Source: Alnus glutinosa
Lineage: Eukaryota; Streptophyta; Magnoliopsida; Fagales; Betulaceae
Assembly (NCBI RefSeq): GCF_958979055.1
Contig: NC_084888.1
Location: forward strand, 12,876,804 to 12,940,803
Reading direction: 5' to 3'
DNA length: 64,000 bases
Shown here: one piece after another, positions 1-12,191 of the stretch
Position numbering within the stretch: position 1 is the stretch's first letter
How the letters are laid out: every line of letters starts with the position of its first letter
Notes under the pieces: generated by a model
What the model was told of the DNA's origin: nothing
Seen by the model: the letters and a program-made list of their open reading frames with translations, nothing else
The model's database searches: none
Translations under genes and position numbers: made by a program

Positions 1-619
1 GAGTTCAAAGAATTTTCACTTCATCACGAAATATGTGTCAATTGCTTTTCATATTTTGGTGATTGTTTGTTTGTAGTTGATTATATTTTTAATTCCACAT
101 TATATTGGCATACACCTATTCAACCTCCCCTTCTAGGTGTTGTTTGGAGTCTAGCTTATATTTTCAGCGCTGTTACCTGATTTGATGCGTAGAAGTAACT
201 CTTCAAATGATTTACTTGTTAAATAAACCTGGGAATTTTATGATGACACCCTATGGGTTAATTACCACTATTAAACTTTGGGGTTGGTTACACCCCTTTC
301 CAGGCTTGCTCCTCCTCATCTTTAACAAGATTGAAGAGTTTAGTGGCCACTGTAGCCGCTAGATCTGTGAGATAACCACTAGACTTGTGTCTAGTGGCCA
401 TCAAATTCTGAGTTGATCGATGTTATCATTGTCGGATCGGCTCATCATCCCCCTAAAAATATATGTCGACTTAGAAAGCCAAACCTATATGCGACCCTCG
501 TCAAATATGAAGTTGAAAGTCTTGTCATTATTATTCTTCAATTTGATTCAAATGTGTTCAAGATTGACTAATATTTGTATATAAGGAATGAAAAGTCATG
601 CATGCACAAGTGATTTGGA

Positions 620-654
<35 letters not shown>

Positions 655-967
655 TGGAAAATTTTATGCGCCTTTTGAATTATGGATACAAGAACAAATC
701 TTATATGGAGGAAAGTCATCCAACCACAAAGAACAATGTTAAAAAGAAATATTGAAGTTCCCCCCTTCCCTCTCCATGTATTGCTGAGACAACAAAAAAA
801 AAAAAAAAAGGGAAAAAATGAAGGGGAAAAAAATAGAATTATATGGAGTTAACTATAAATCTTGCACCCAAGGTCAATCAATTTGGGTTAATAGAGGCTC
901 ATACCAATGCTACTACCCATGACCCTCGGATCAAAAAAAAAAAAAAAATCACCAATTTGTGCTAAAT
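1..967. other. Intergenic region downstream of the IQM gene, with a GA microsatellite
   Basis: No gene is supported here. A (GA)n run lies at about 619-651, and A-runs lie near 790-830 and 930-950. The first 200 bases, including a stretch that reads like cacctattcaacctcccctt near 115-135, resemble leader sequence of plant LTR retroelements, but no LTR or primer site can be bounded, so this is only an impression. The 3' end of the IQM gene should fall here, because its stop codon is at 968-970 on the minus strand. Confidence 0.5.
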
Positions 968-3900
968 CTAATTAGCAGTAGAAACATTTACCCTCGGGCT
1001 AGTAAGTCCCATATATGCAAGCCTCGGTGAAAGGTGGATTTTGGGACTTGGTCTTGGCGAGGGGATGGGAGCATTGCCAGGAAAGTGTCCTGGCATGGTC
1101 CTCGGCGACAGATTAACATGTTCAAGTGCCTGAAATTGAAGCTGTGCTGGGTAGTCTCTAACACACACTATACGAGGACTGTGTCCACTACTCCATTTAC
1201 GTGAAAAACGCTTCCCAAATTCGAATTCCTGTGCTTCCACAATATTGGTTCCAATTACATTTGCAGCATCCTTGATATTAAGCACATTAGCATCTGTTGA
1301 TACTGTGTTGGTGGATTTGATATTTGTCAAGGAACCCCTCATTGACTTTGGCAAAGGTGGAACATCGTCATCTACAGCACATTTCTGAAGCACACCCATG
1401 AAGAAACACACAATTAATCAGTTAAACTGTTATGAAACTAGAATTTTACAGCAAGTAAAGGACGTTCGCATCAGTCACAAGCACGTATTCCATGAATCTC
1501 TTGAAGTTAATTATTTTTGCTCTAATTTATCTTAGAAGAGTAATAGTTTAATTAAATAATCTTTAATTGTTATCCGGTCAGCATTGCAATAGTTATCTAT
1601 GTTAAGAGTTAGTGTCGTGTAGCACTACCGTGCACTTATTTTAGTAGTTGTTTTAGCAGGAGTTTACCTCCAAGTCATGTAGGAGTTCTACTCCGTGTCT
1701 TGTATTTTTCTATTTAAGGGATGATCATGAATAAAGAATGAAGCATAATTTTAATCTCAAACTTTGTGTTTGAAAAATGTTTCATGTTTCTTTAGAATTT
1801 AAAATGTTTAGGTTCCTTTAAAATCTAAGATTTTAGTTTTCTTAGAACTTAACAATCTATCTCGTAACATAAACGCATTAATTGGGATTGTGCCAACCAT
1901 GTGCACCATGTACGTGAGAGACGGCTGAAGAAATTACCTTAACGTCGGTCAAGCTTACGTGGTGATCTTCTAGGAAACTGATGAACTCCATGAAGTTCTC
2001 TTCTGTTGGCTGATAATGGCCACTGTAGGGCCATATAGCCTCAAGAACCCCATTACGGGCCACCAATCTTCCAGATGCGGTAGTGGCACCACCAGCTAGA
2101 AAACTAGAGTGTTGAAACCGACCTTTCTTTTTCTGCCCAACGTACAAGTTCCTCGTTGTGCTGAGAACAAATATCCACTTTGTGTCATCATCAGTGTCCA
2201 CAGGAACTCCACTTTGTCTGTAAACGAGCTTGCCACTCTCTACAATCACTTCAAATGCTTCCCTCTCTTTCTGCCATGAGCAAGTTAAATGTTATCACAA
2301 ATAAGCAAAACTGGTGAAGCCTAAAGGCCTTTTCTGCCAATAAAAGTGGGATCAGAATGATTTTCAAATTATGGAATTGCATGAAGTTGTTTTTAGGCAT
2401 CAAAACGCTTAAAAAATGGTACTAATTAAAAATATGACATGTTACAGTTGAGAATTGAGTATATTTTCATTAGGTTTTCTTACGTTGTAAAAAAAAAAAA
2501 AAAATTTTGAGTCACAATTTGTTTTTTAGTTTTCTGAAGAAGCTGAAGGGTCTATGCAAAAGTGAAAAATAATCATTTTGGGAGGAAATTCTTTCTGATT
2601 GTTTTGATAATATGTCATTTTTTTAATAGGTGACATTAATTTTCTAAGAGTTTCGATACCTAGAAATGACATAAATTCCATAATTTCTTTTGAAAATATT
2701 GTAGGGGATCAACTGTACTTACTGGTCGAAGGTATATGATGCATTGATGCTGCAGATTGGTCCTTGGACACTTCTCAAGATTTACTTCTTTGCCATCTCC
2801 GACATCCAACCTTCAATTTCATGAACAAGGAATTAGAAAGTGTAAAATAAAACAAGGCTAACCATGTCTAGTAGCTCTAAGGTTGTTGCAGACTTGCAGA
2901 TTTAATTACCAATAGAAGAAGGGTTGGGAGCTCCTGCTGTCAAACCAAACATTGTAGTACAAGTGCAGATTGTGCCCGTATCGATGCCGCGGATCAATCT
3001 GTGCAAACCAAGGAGAACAGTTAACATGGCTCTATCTTTTCTTTTTAGAAAAGGCTTGGTATAACTTTTCCTAACTAATAATACTATTTAGTAAATATGT
3101 ATACGATTATCATATATACATTTAGATGATGTGACAGTAAAAATTAGTCATCGACTTAATATTTATAAAAGAAAAAATAAAAAAGTCAAAGACTAATTTT
3201 TGCTGCCACATCATATGATCGAAGTCATATAAAAGTCTATCAAATTTTGATGAACCCCGGCCAGAGAAATTAAGCCAAAACTATTCTAACAATCAATGCA
3301 AAGGAAGGTAAGATATGTGGAATGTAGGTAGAAGTTGGACTTACAGCTTCAAGCCAGTGGCTTAGGGTCAATTTCTGAGCCTTGTCATTTTTTGACAAAC
3401 CTTTACCAACCTACAATCAACCGCACAACATTATAATATTTGACTTTGTCATCAATTCCGTCACGGTCAAACAATCAATAGAGAGAGAAAACCCATTTTT
3501 GAAATTTTCAAGGTAGTGGATTTTGTTTGAGACGTGTCATGCCCGTTAATTATAGGGTTAAAAATAATTTACCCTCTAAAATTCAATGAAATTTTTCAAT
3601 TTGTTGATGTGGCAAATCCGTTAGTTGCTTCCGTCTGCTCTGACAAAAATGGCATTTTTCGATGCCAATATCTCCGTATTAACCTTATTTGTAAATCTGA
3701 TTATTGTTCAGCATTAATTGCATGAAATCATTGTTCACCACGTGTATGTACCCGTGTCTACATCGAGGCATATGTTGCACTACCTCCTTACCAAAGTGAT
3801 TAAACGCTATCGTGACTTGCATCCTATCGTCCGTGTAGTAAGATAAGGAACAATGGTCGATCTAGATCTGACGGGCGCCGAAGATGGAGATACCGTCTGC

Positions 3901-5002
3901 ATCGGATCTACCCCTCCACACGATGAGCGTCGGGGTCCATCCAGATCTGACGGGCGTCGAAGATGGAGATCCCGTCGCCATCAGATCTACCCCTCCACTC
4001 GACGTGCGTCGGGGAGACCCGTATGTCGATGTTCCTTGACGGCTTGCAGTTGTGCACGTGGATGTTGTGGATGATGATGTTGGAGACGTACGGCAGTGTA
4101 ATGCATTCGTTGCCCACGATTTTTTAAGGTACTATAATCTGAATTTTTAGGTCAATTTGGGAATTGACCGCATTTAAATGATGGTAAAATGGAGACATTT
4201 TCATAGAAAAAATCATGTGCTACACACATAAGACCCTTTCTGTCAGAGCAGATGGAAATTAACAACTAACGGATAGCCATACATGTTAACAAATTGGAAA
4301 ACTTCATTAGAGCACATTACAAATTTTTAAAGTTTGAAGGCAAAACTGAAAAAGGGGTACTACTTTATGGAGGTGGAATGTATTTAACCCTTAATTATAA
4401 TTAAAATCTTTTCCAACCTTAGAAATTTGTATTTAAATTGTAATATATATAAAGAAAGAAACCTTTGCAGCCCTAGTCCTAGCCCTTGCCCATCTCGAAA
4501 CAGCAGTTTCTGATCTATCAGGCTCAAAAAATGATATGGAACACCGCCTTAGAGCGGCAAAGTCTAATGCCTTCCACCTACAACAATTACAAGAAGCAAA
4601 CAATCAGAACAAAAATTCAGAATTTGCTGCAAAAGGAGATATAATAGATTTGCTAAATATAACGAACCAGAGCTCCTCAACAACCACAGCACAATCTGCA
4701 AGGTTTCGTCTAGTCCGGTAACTCTTGTAGACTTTCTGGAGCTTAATTGCGGCGGCATTAAGCTTTTTTTCCTCCAAACCGGCAAAATCATTGAAAGAAG
4801 CAGTTTTCCGAAGCTTTAGCTTTCCCACTCTCCTGTTCTTGCAACTTTTAGCTATCCCACTTTCTTTTTCTTCAATAATAATGTTGTCTGACCCCTCGTA
4901 TTGATCGATTATGTAGTTCGGACCACCTTTCTTGAAGCTCACAGTTCTCATCAATGTTGTCTTCCTTTCTTTGGACTCATTGGTGAATCTTCCCATAACC
5001 AT
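968..5002 (-). CDS. IQM family calmodulin-binding protein (IQ motif), 480 aa, 7 coding exons
   Basis: Exons on the minus strand: 5002-4668, 4577-4463, 3410-3345, 2998-2910, 2810-2723, 2270-1938, 1384-968. All introns are GT-AG and the sum, 1443 nt, is an open frame of 480 aa. The IQ motif ([12 protein letters not shown]) is at residues 88-99. Family landmarks follow in order: WKALDFAAL, the [12 protein letters not shown] segment, [65 protein letters not shown] and [18 protein letters not shown], with a Ser/Pro-rich tail containing three LSPR/TSPR motifs. IQM proteins bind calmodulin without needing calcium; Arabidopsis members affect stomatal movement and catalase activity (established knowledge). 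I cannot tell which IQM member this is. The start at 5002 follows a 5'UTR intron acceptor. Introns carry a solo LTR (1600-1854), a small inverted repeat (3125-3223) and an 836-bp MULE (3555-4390), none interrupting coding sequence. Confidence 0.93.
1600..1854. mobile_element. Solo LTR (255 bp) in IQM intron 6
   Basis: The segment begins TGTTAAG and ends CTTAACA, the short inverted ends (TG...CA) of an LTR. It is flanked by a perfect 5-bp target duplication, ATCTA (1595-1599 and 1855-1859). Its interior has the usual plant LTR layout, with a TATA-like tatttaagg stretch and an AATAAA-type aataaagaatg signal near 1730. There is no internal retroelement sequence beside it, so it is a recombination-derived solo LTR. 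Confidence 0.75.
3125..3223. repeat. Small inverted repeat (MITE-like) in IQM intron 3
   Basis: The left arm gatgatgtgacagtaaaaat and the right arm, whose complement is almost the same, face each other across about 40 AT-rich bases. The arms are about 28 bp with a few mismatches. It is a typical remnant of a miniature inverted-repeat element. No target duplication could be read. Confidence 0.5.
3555..4390. mobile_element. Non-autonomous Mutator-like element (836 bp) in IQM intron 2
   Basis: Both ends begin GGGTTAAA read inward and the arms remain similar for roughly 120 bp; the words CAATTTGTT, ATCCGTTAGTTG and CTGCTCTGAC occur in both arms. A perfect 9-bp target duplication, TTAATTATA, flanks it at 3546-3554 and 4391-4399, as expected for a MULE. 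There is no transposase. The GC-rich middle holds a 79-bp near-perfect tandem duplication (3864-3942 and 3943-4021), which causes the open frames on both strands at 3853-4117; these do not look like real genes. Confidence 0.88.
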
Positions 5003-5025
5003 TTCTCTATGACGTTCCCTGAATC

Positions 5026-5213
5026 CCTGTTACCTCAAGCTATTAAAATTAAATGTGCAGTAAGTAACGAATGAGACTACGTCAAAAAAACAAAAACAGC
5101 AATGAAGAAATGAACAAGTAGTGGTGATAGATGAGACATTCTCTCACCTGTGTGTGTGTTTCTGTAGTGGTAGAAGCTAGGTAAATCTCAATTGACCGTT
5201 TCCCTTCTTTATA
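5026..5213 (-). promoter_or_regulatory. IQM core promoter and 5'UTR intron
   Basis: On the minus strand a TATAAAG box lies at 5207-5213, which puts transcription start near 5180. A first noncoding exon would run to 5148, ending at an ACAG/GTGAGAG donor. The 121-bp intron 5147-5027 ends in AACAG, and the second exon reaches the start codon at 5002 after about 24 bases. A stop lies in frame just upstream of the acceptor, so translation from a further upstream exon is unlikely unless that exon joins here. The splice sites are predicted by eye only. Confidence 0.5.
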
Positions 5214-7605
5214 GTAGTAAATAAGCCATGAAAGTGCAAAGAAAGTGAAGTGTAGTTTACTGAATTGTACCTTCAAATACGTAATATTAGACAAAGATTG
5301 CAGAAAACAGACTAGTGTTGGAACTTTGAATAATATTGTTTTCCCATCCAAGGGGGTTCTTAGAATGGAAAAGGAAAATTCGCGTGCATGACTCGAGATC
5401 AAATACTTTGAATTTGAGGATCAGAGTTGAAGGGTTCAAAGTTTCACATAAATAATATTACTTTCTGTCGAAACGAAAGGGAAAGTTTGGACCATTTTTC
5501 CTTCAATTCTAGTACCCAACCAAAAATTGCGTCGGTCAAACGTTCAGTTGCATAGTTAAGCTTTCTGTGTGAAGACCAGAGTTTGTTACTCATCAGAAAC
5601 AAAAGTCCAGAGTTTGCTTTCTTTCACCATTTATTTCAGACAAGAATAAGACACTTAAGGTTGCGGCTGTCACATGTTTTGACAAGATTTCGTGGTAGAT
5701 TAGTACGTAGACAAAGGTTTGAGAAACAGAAAATGCCGGCCACGAAAATAATTGCCATATCAAGCAAGACTTGGACGTGAGTTCAGATGGGGCTATTAGG
5801 TGTGACGGGTAACCAAAATCAAGCATTAGCTCAATTTGAGGTGATAACGTAGATGTGATTAGAACTTTTCTTGTATCATTATAGGTGGCCGAATTGAGAC
5901 CGGAGATGGTAGTGGCTAGTGGTGGTCAGAAAACTATGGTGTTCGGAGGTTATGAGGGGAGCAATGGATGATTGGTCCGACAAAAACTTTGGAAGAGTCA
6001 ACGCCTTGAAGAACACCGAAAAATTGAAACATAATGTTGGAGTTCACAGGAAAGTGGCTCTCATACCATATCTAAATTTATGAGGAATATAAAATATGGG
6101 GTGGGAAAATGCAAGAAAAGAGACATAAAATTTTATTTTTTTGGTGGTTCAGTGTTAGATACCTATGATCACCACTGTGAATTGCTCCAAATGTGAGTGA
6201 ATACAAAGATTTGGTTACCTAAATGAAAAATATTTTACTTGGGGGTGAACTCCCCAACAATAAACCCAAACCCAAAAACATGGCCAAAAACATTTTTTTT
6301 TATCTCTCTCCCTCTCCTCCACACCCCTAGCCGGGTAGGCAATTGTGAGAGAGCTCCACATGGGTCCTCTTACAATTGCCTGTTCAAATTGCAAACAATA
6401 TGAGTAGACAAATATTGCACTAAATATCAATCACACTCTCGAAAACCCTTTTATTCTCACACACTCTCTTCTTCCACAGCTCCTATTCATCGTCTCTTTC
6501 TCTTCCACACAGATCCTTAGATTATATGAAATGTAAAACCAGAAACCACATTTTTATCCAACAATACTAAATTTTTAGTCCCAATTAATCCTTGAACTTT
6601 TTAAAATTGTTTAGATTACTATTTTTACAATGTAAATAGAAGTTGTTATTTTTAAGTTCATATATGACCGAATGAAAATATAAAAAATATTTATTCATTT
6701 TTCGAACGAACCAAAGGCCGAAAAAACTCTTTTAGCTAAAATCATTTTTCTAAAATTTAAAAATATTTTACGCCGAAATCAACAGGACTAACCGACACAT
6801 TAAACACTCCAACTAGTTGAAATTTGTTATTGTGGTAGGGTTTTGTTAATACATTTTGATTGGGTCTTGATGTTAGGATATATACCAAATTAAAATTATT
6901 TGAACGATATGTACGTGTTGCTGAATTGTAGAGAATGTTATAGCGACCGTCGTTGACAATCGTTACCATGCCGCGCGTCCATGCCCGTAGGATTTGGTGC
7001 GACACCACGTGGCAACTGGCAACTGGCAACTCACATGTTTTCCAAGATATTCTTACGCAGGTAATCTCCTATATATGGGTACTTGGACGGTGGGACGGTG
7101 GGACCGTTGGACCCGTTCAACATTAATTTCATCTAATATTTCACAGGTTGTTTGAAAATAATAAATAAGACTTTTTAAATTCAGAAATTTCCTAGTTTTT
7201 TCCACGCGCTTTGTGGACAAACTAGGGAACATATTTGCTTCCCCCCGTTTTAAACGTTTGGGATGATTTCAGACCTAGTCCCTCTTTTGACTCTCAATTC
7301 ACCTTCACCGTCCGATTAATTTGTGGGCCACCCTTTGTCCAGAACCTTTCTCCCATTACACGAGCAAAATCACAGGCAATGCGTATGATTGTAGCCAGTC
7401 AAGCTAACATGGTTGGTAGGTTAATAGAAAATAATAATAATAATAATAATTCTTTGTCTTTTGAAAAGTTGACAAAATTTATTAATGTTCTCCATTAATA
7501 CCAAGCAGACCGGTAAGAAAGGTTGGTTAAACCATTTCCATTTACCACGTTAACGACTTTTGTCAACTTTTCTAATAATATAAACTAATTTGTTCTTTTT
7601 TGCTT
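5214..7605. other. Intergenic region upstream of IQM
   Basis: No gene is supported. Short frames exist but match no family I recognise. The stretch around 6120-6440 (ggtggttcagtgttagatac and onward) resembles Copia LTR sequence but has no readable ends. A short direct repeat of ggcaact is at 7014-7031, and a degenerate gacggtggga repeat is at 7086-7106. Confidence 0.4.
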
Positions 7606-7911
7606 AGGGTCCGTTTGGATTTATGATTTTAAAAAGTGCGATTTAAAATAACGATTTTAAAATGTGCGATTTGAAAAAGTAATTTTTAAAAACGCAGTTA
7701 AACGTTTGATAAAATCGTAGTTTAGCTTTTAAAATCGCAAGTTAGCCTTTAAAATTCTACGTTTTTAAAAAAATACCATCTTACGTATCTGCGACTGCGT
7801 TTTCAAATCGCAGTTTTTAAAAACGCAGTTCTCAAATGATTTATATTCTGCAATTTAATTTAAAATCGCACTTATTGTCTACGAAATCGCAATTCTAAAC
7901 CCACACTCCAG
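7606..7911. repeat. MITE-like inverted repeat (GGTCCGTTTGGAT type)
   Basis: It begins gggtccgtttggatttatg, a very common plant MITE end, and is full of short forward and reverse copies of aaaatcgcag/ctgcgattt. The right end, near aaatcgcaattctaaaccc, is a diverged inverted match of the left. No target duplication is clear. A (GAAAA)n microsatellite follows at about 7976-8005. Confidence 0.5.
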
Positions 7912-8625
7912 AAAGTGATTAATCATTTTTTAAAATTCATGAAGCTATTTGTCAAAACTCAAAACTTCATTAAAAGAAAAGAAAAGAAAAGAAAAGAAAA
8001 GAAGAAAGAAAAAAAAAGTGAGTAGTTTGTTATTTCTTATTTTTCACGTTGTATGATAATTTTTCTTTATATTTGTTTAGACAAGAAAAATTCCTGGGAC
8101 AAGAAAAATGTTTGAGATTTTCCACAAGAGCTGATGATGAGAAAACTCAGAACAAGTTTTCAAGACGGCTTGAAAATAGTTTCAGTCTGAAAAACTTTGT
8201 GACGACAAATAGAGGATTCTTTGACTAGTTGTTCGCCCATGATGTCTGTTGTCAATCGTATTCATGGGTTTTTCCATTGTCGACTTTCGACATCTCGCAT
8301 TGTGGGTGCGACTGTGCATGTGCATGTGAACCGCATCCACCAACTTTTAGGATTTTATCAATCAAATAACGACACACAGACAGTGAAGGGTTGGGCCCCC
8401 ATACACCTTTTGTATGGCCTCCCCCCAAAAAAAGAAACGTTTCGTATGGGCTGGCCCTGTATGTATATAGTGACAAAAAAACATGACATCATGTGTTTTT
8501 ACGATTTTTTTTTGGTCAAATCATTAATGTTCTTCGTAGTTTCCTTTCCCTTCGGACTCTTCCGTTTGCTTTCCTCCTTTTTTTTTTTTTTTTTGGTTCT
8601 AGTTTTCTCTCTTCATACCCAAATG

Positions 8626-8761
8626 TTAGAGGTGAAAATTCGAAGATAATAGCCGTTCACATCCGCTATTCGCTATCTGCACATACGGATGTGAATGCAA
8701 TTAGCAAAAATCAATATTTGCATATGCGGTTAATAACCGCATCCGCATTCCTTATATATAT
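8626..8761. repeat. Left part of an interrupted element with GCGGAT subterminal words
   Basis: The segment starts gttagaggtgaaaattcg and contains several GCGGAT/ATCCGC words, such as cacatccgctattcgct and ggttaataaccgcatccgca. The matching inverted end lies at 28395-28585, which starts gttaggatgaaaatgcgg on the minus strand and is equally rich in GCGGAT. The two parts look like the ends of one older element, probably hAT-like, that was split by the 19.3-kb insertion at 8762-28106. The family assignment is inference. Confidence 0.4.
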
Positions 8762-9119
8762 GGGTTAAATACAATTGATCCCCCCAAGTTGTCACCCACT
8801 TTCAATTTGGCTACTAAAATTTAAAAATTTGCAATGTACCCCCCCAAAGTTTTTAAAATTGTCAATGTAGCCATTCCGTTACCCTCACCCGTTAAACCAA
8901 ACAGAAATGTGAATGCGTGCGTGTCACGTGCACTGTTCGAGGTTAACGTCCCCTTTATACCCTTATTTTAGCTTGTTAAATTACCGGAATGCCCTTTATA
9001 AAAACACACGCGTATTTAGACAAATTTAATAGGAGCCACGGACAACCTTCCTTCATTGGTTGTCTTCAAGCCGACAGGGTCACGGTCTGAGCTTTTAGGG
9101 TTTCTTCGAAAAGCAACCC

Positions 9120-9282
9120 ATGGAATCTTCCACTGAAATCGACACCTCTGGGCCCACGCAGTGTAGCAAGGCCACATCTTCAAATTGAGTGCATTTGTTT
9201 TCGTGAGCGGCCGACGATGGTGAAAACCGTCCACACCACCGAAAATTTCTGTAGGAGATTCTTGAGTTGCAAAAATTGGAAG
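9120..9282 (+). pseudogene. GRF-type zinc-finger gene fragment (first exon)
   Basis: From the ATG at 9120 the frame runs about 22 codons to a stop. In the next frame it continues with CICFRERPTMVKTVHTTENF and then CRRFLSCKNWK, ending at a GTAAGT donor at 9283. The spacing C-x-C ... FCRRFLSCKNW is that of the small plant GRF zinc finger (CxC...GRRFxxC), which usually binds nucleic acid. A frameshift separates the N-terminal part from the finger, and no second exon was recognised in the right place. It lies directly inside the left inverted repeat of the 19.3-kb element, so it is probably element cargo. Confidence 0.5.
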
Positions 9283-9539
9283 GTAAGTTAGTGACTCGAA
9301 TTTTTTCTATTCTTGTATTTTTGTAGTGAGTATATAATGATTCTCGGTTGTTTGTGTTCGATTCTAATGTGGGTCTGTTCATCTACATCAATGGTTATTG
9401 GTTGTTGGTGTTCGATTCTTATGTTGGGTCTGTATTTCTGATGTGGTCGTTTTTTATACAAAAATATCAACAATAAAATTACTACTCGCAATAGTATGAA
9501 TCATTGTAGGATAGGGTTATGTTGTTATCAAGTTTTTCA

Positions 9540-10967
9540 AGACTAAATATAACTTAATTTAAAAGATGTTTGATTTGGTTTTTGTTTTTTAAAAATAAAT
9601 ACATAAAAGTAAAAGACATAAAAATAAAGAAAGTTGTGATGAGAGAAAGAATATGAGGTTGATTTCACCACTCACCACATAACAATGGTCAATCATAAAT
9701 TAACGAGGAAAATTCATATTATGCATGATATAGGGCTCGTCTCACTCGAGTAGTTAAGAAATTACCTCTAAAGAATAAGTATAATCTATCTTCGATTGGC
9801 ACGGACTGTCTATCTAACCACTAAGATACGGTACGACCCGTCTTCCCTATGTATGGATTAGCTACATCTTTAATAAGATACACACAATCAATGAAATAGT
9901 ATAACCCATCTTCGGTTGGTACGAACTGTCTACCTAAATTACACTAAACTAGGGTGTAGTACAATCCGTCTTCCCTAGGCATGGCCTATCTAACCCTCTT
10001 AATCATATGTCAATTAAAACCATTCTATAACAATCATTCACATAATCACAAAAAATATAAAGGATTGAGTTCAATCAATATAAAAGACTTTCTAAGACAA
10101 GATAAGAAATTCATAATGATTGAATATAAACATTAAAATTAATTCTCACAGTTATACAAGCATCATGCATATAGAAAATCTCAAATTAAAATGCAATTAA
10201 ACCATTGTTACTTGGAAATGGTTACATCAATACCCTATTATGAATTTAGCCACTCATTGTGGTGTTGGGATGGCCTCCTGCCATATTTTTCTCCTCTTCA
10301 ACTTGTCAAGTTCCAAGAAGAATTTTCTGTCTAAAGCTAACTACACATTCTCTTGAAACTTAAGGGTCTATTTATAGAGATTATGAGAGGGCTAAAAGCC
10401 CTAGGAATCCAAGAAAAATCGAAACTTAGTCTCTTAGTCCAAGTAGGAGATTGAAAATTTAATCCAAGTAGGAAAAAGATTCCAAATTCGTCCAGATTTG
10501 CGGTCTTTTATTATGGGGCTATTTTGGCATAGTAAATATCCGAATTTGGAAAAAGCTATTTCTGATATATTTGTTGAATTTTTTATTAGCTTTCCAACAC
10601 CATAAATTTCATTGCAATCCAAGATATCAACATAAAGTTATGATCAAAACACTGAGATATGTGCAGAATCCAAATTTGAATCCAATCCGATTTTGACTAT
10701 TATTGGAGAAATTCTGATTTAATCATTCCCTTGATTTGATTAAACTTAACAACATCATATAGGTCTTATATTATGATTGGTTAAGCTTAAACATATCTTC
10801 TAGGTTTTCTCAAAGTGTGCTTTAAGCCCAAAATCAATGGAATTAATTGCATCTTTATTCAAAACCTGAAAACAATAAAACAATGCAAAATCAAACAAAT
10901 AACAATGCTAAGGAATTAACATATGCAAGTTAAGGGGCTTGAATGTGCAACATTTGACGCTTATCAC
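9540..10967 (-). repeat. Gypsy-type LTR remnant, minus strand, with adjacent polypurine tract
   Basis: On the minus strand an LTR seems to start at about 10967 with TGATAAGCGTCAAATGTTGC, just after a purine tract (AGTTTGGGGGTG, about 10968-10980), as at the start of a 3' LTR. The sequence that follows resembles the LTRs at 18083-24034 and 24756-27142: the same start (TGATRAG...AAATRTTG), then TTGCATATG, and a later shared stretch around ATGTGCAGAATC. The far end is not sharply defined. It is probably a relative of the Tat/Athila-type Gypsy elements seen further right. Confidence 0.5.
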
Positions 10968-10985
10968 ACCCCCAAACTTACATAT

Positions 10986-12190
10986 TGCTAGTCCCTTAGC
11001 AATACAAAATAAGAAATAAAACTGAAAAACAACAAGATAAGTTGTCATAAGTGGCATACTAAAATACACACCTCTAATACTACAAGTATTTTCACTATTG
11101 ACTTCAAGTACGCCAGTGCTTCCAAAAATTGAGGCTTCCAGTTACCCTCTCTCCTTATAGATCGGACACTCAAACAGGTTTGTGTCGTCTTCTTCCTCCT
11201 CCTCAACCGCATCTATAAAAATTATAAGTGGAAGAGTGAGTCCACGGCTCAGCAAGTTCAAGCAAACTGATCATTTATAATCTGAGCCCTCAATTGTTTA
11301 TAAAATATCTCATCACTAGTGCTTACTAGACAACCACGTATACAAGATTTTCACAAGGTTATTTTCAATAAAAGTGTGGCTAAATAGTAAACCATGTGAT
11401 AAACAGTTTAATACATAGTAATAAAACATAAATATCTTTCTTTGCATTTTCTTACTACATAATTAACTCCACATTTCATAATATGAAGCAATAAAAAAGT
11501 ACATAGCATGATAAGTAAAACATCAGTTAAAATCATCATACTTTAAGCACACAGCGTTGCAGAACATAACATAATATATCATCTCATCATATCAGTAAGT
11601 GAATTTATACACCCACTTATCCTCAGGAGTTTTCTAAGTGTTGCCCCACTTAACCGCAAGGTTGCTAATAATTTATCATTCTTATAGCTTTGAGGTGTCA
11701 AGTGCTACCCCACATAACCGCAAGGTTGCTAATAATTTATCCCTCTCATAACTTCAAGGTTTTAGGCGCATAATCCACACCTAACAGTTGGGCTTTACAT
11801 GTATTCATACATAATTTCCATATAATATTATCATTTTCGCAAATCACATTTTTCCTTCCAAAACTCAATCACTTTTCATAAATCATATCCTTTGAAAACA
11901 CATTTTCATTCAACAGATATGTATAACATCTCAAAATATATTCATACGTGTAATCAAAATAATAGCACTCAAGAAAACATATATGACATGTTTTTGTAAA
12001 ATAAGGCAGGGTCAGTCAGTTTGAACTTACTATTTAGGCTTATACTGTTAAGAAGACTTTCTATGTCTTCGTATATTTTTTGCATTAATATTGTACCTCC
12101 ATATTAGCCTATATTTTTTATTTCTCATTCCTAAGCCTTATTTTAAATTCTAAAAATTTAGGCAGCATAACGTCATGTTTACAATATCAT
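10986..12190. repeat. AT-rich retroelement-derived sequence, no coding region
   Basis: No gene was seen. The stretches cacggctcagcaagttcaag (about 11242) and repeated ccccacttaaccgcaaggtt (about 11645 and 11711) resemble the LTR/leader sequences of plant Gypsy elements. The Copia element that follows may have landed in this sequence, because similar AT-rich text resumes at 16604. No boundaries could be fixed. Confidence 0.35.
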
Positions 12191-12191
12191 A

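Noticed and set aside
3853..4117. Open frames on both strands rich in Arg and Asp
   Set aside because: They fall in the duplicated GC-rich middle of the intronic MULE and match no family.
8221..8768. Several overlapping plus-strand frames with hydrophobic stretches
   Set aside because: The hydrophobic runs are translated T-runs; there is no conserved motif or splice structure.
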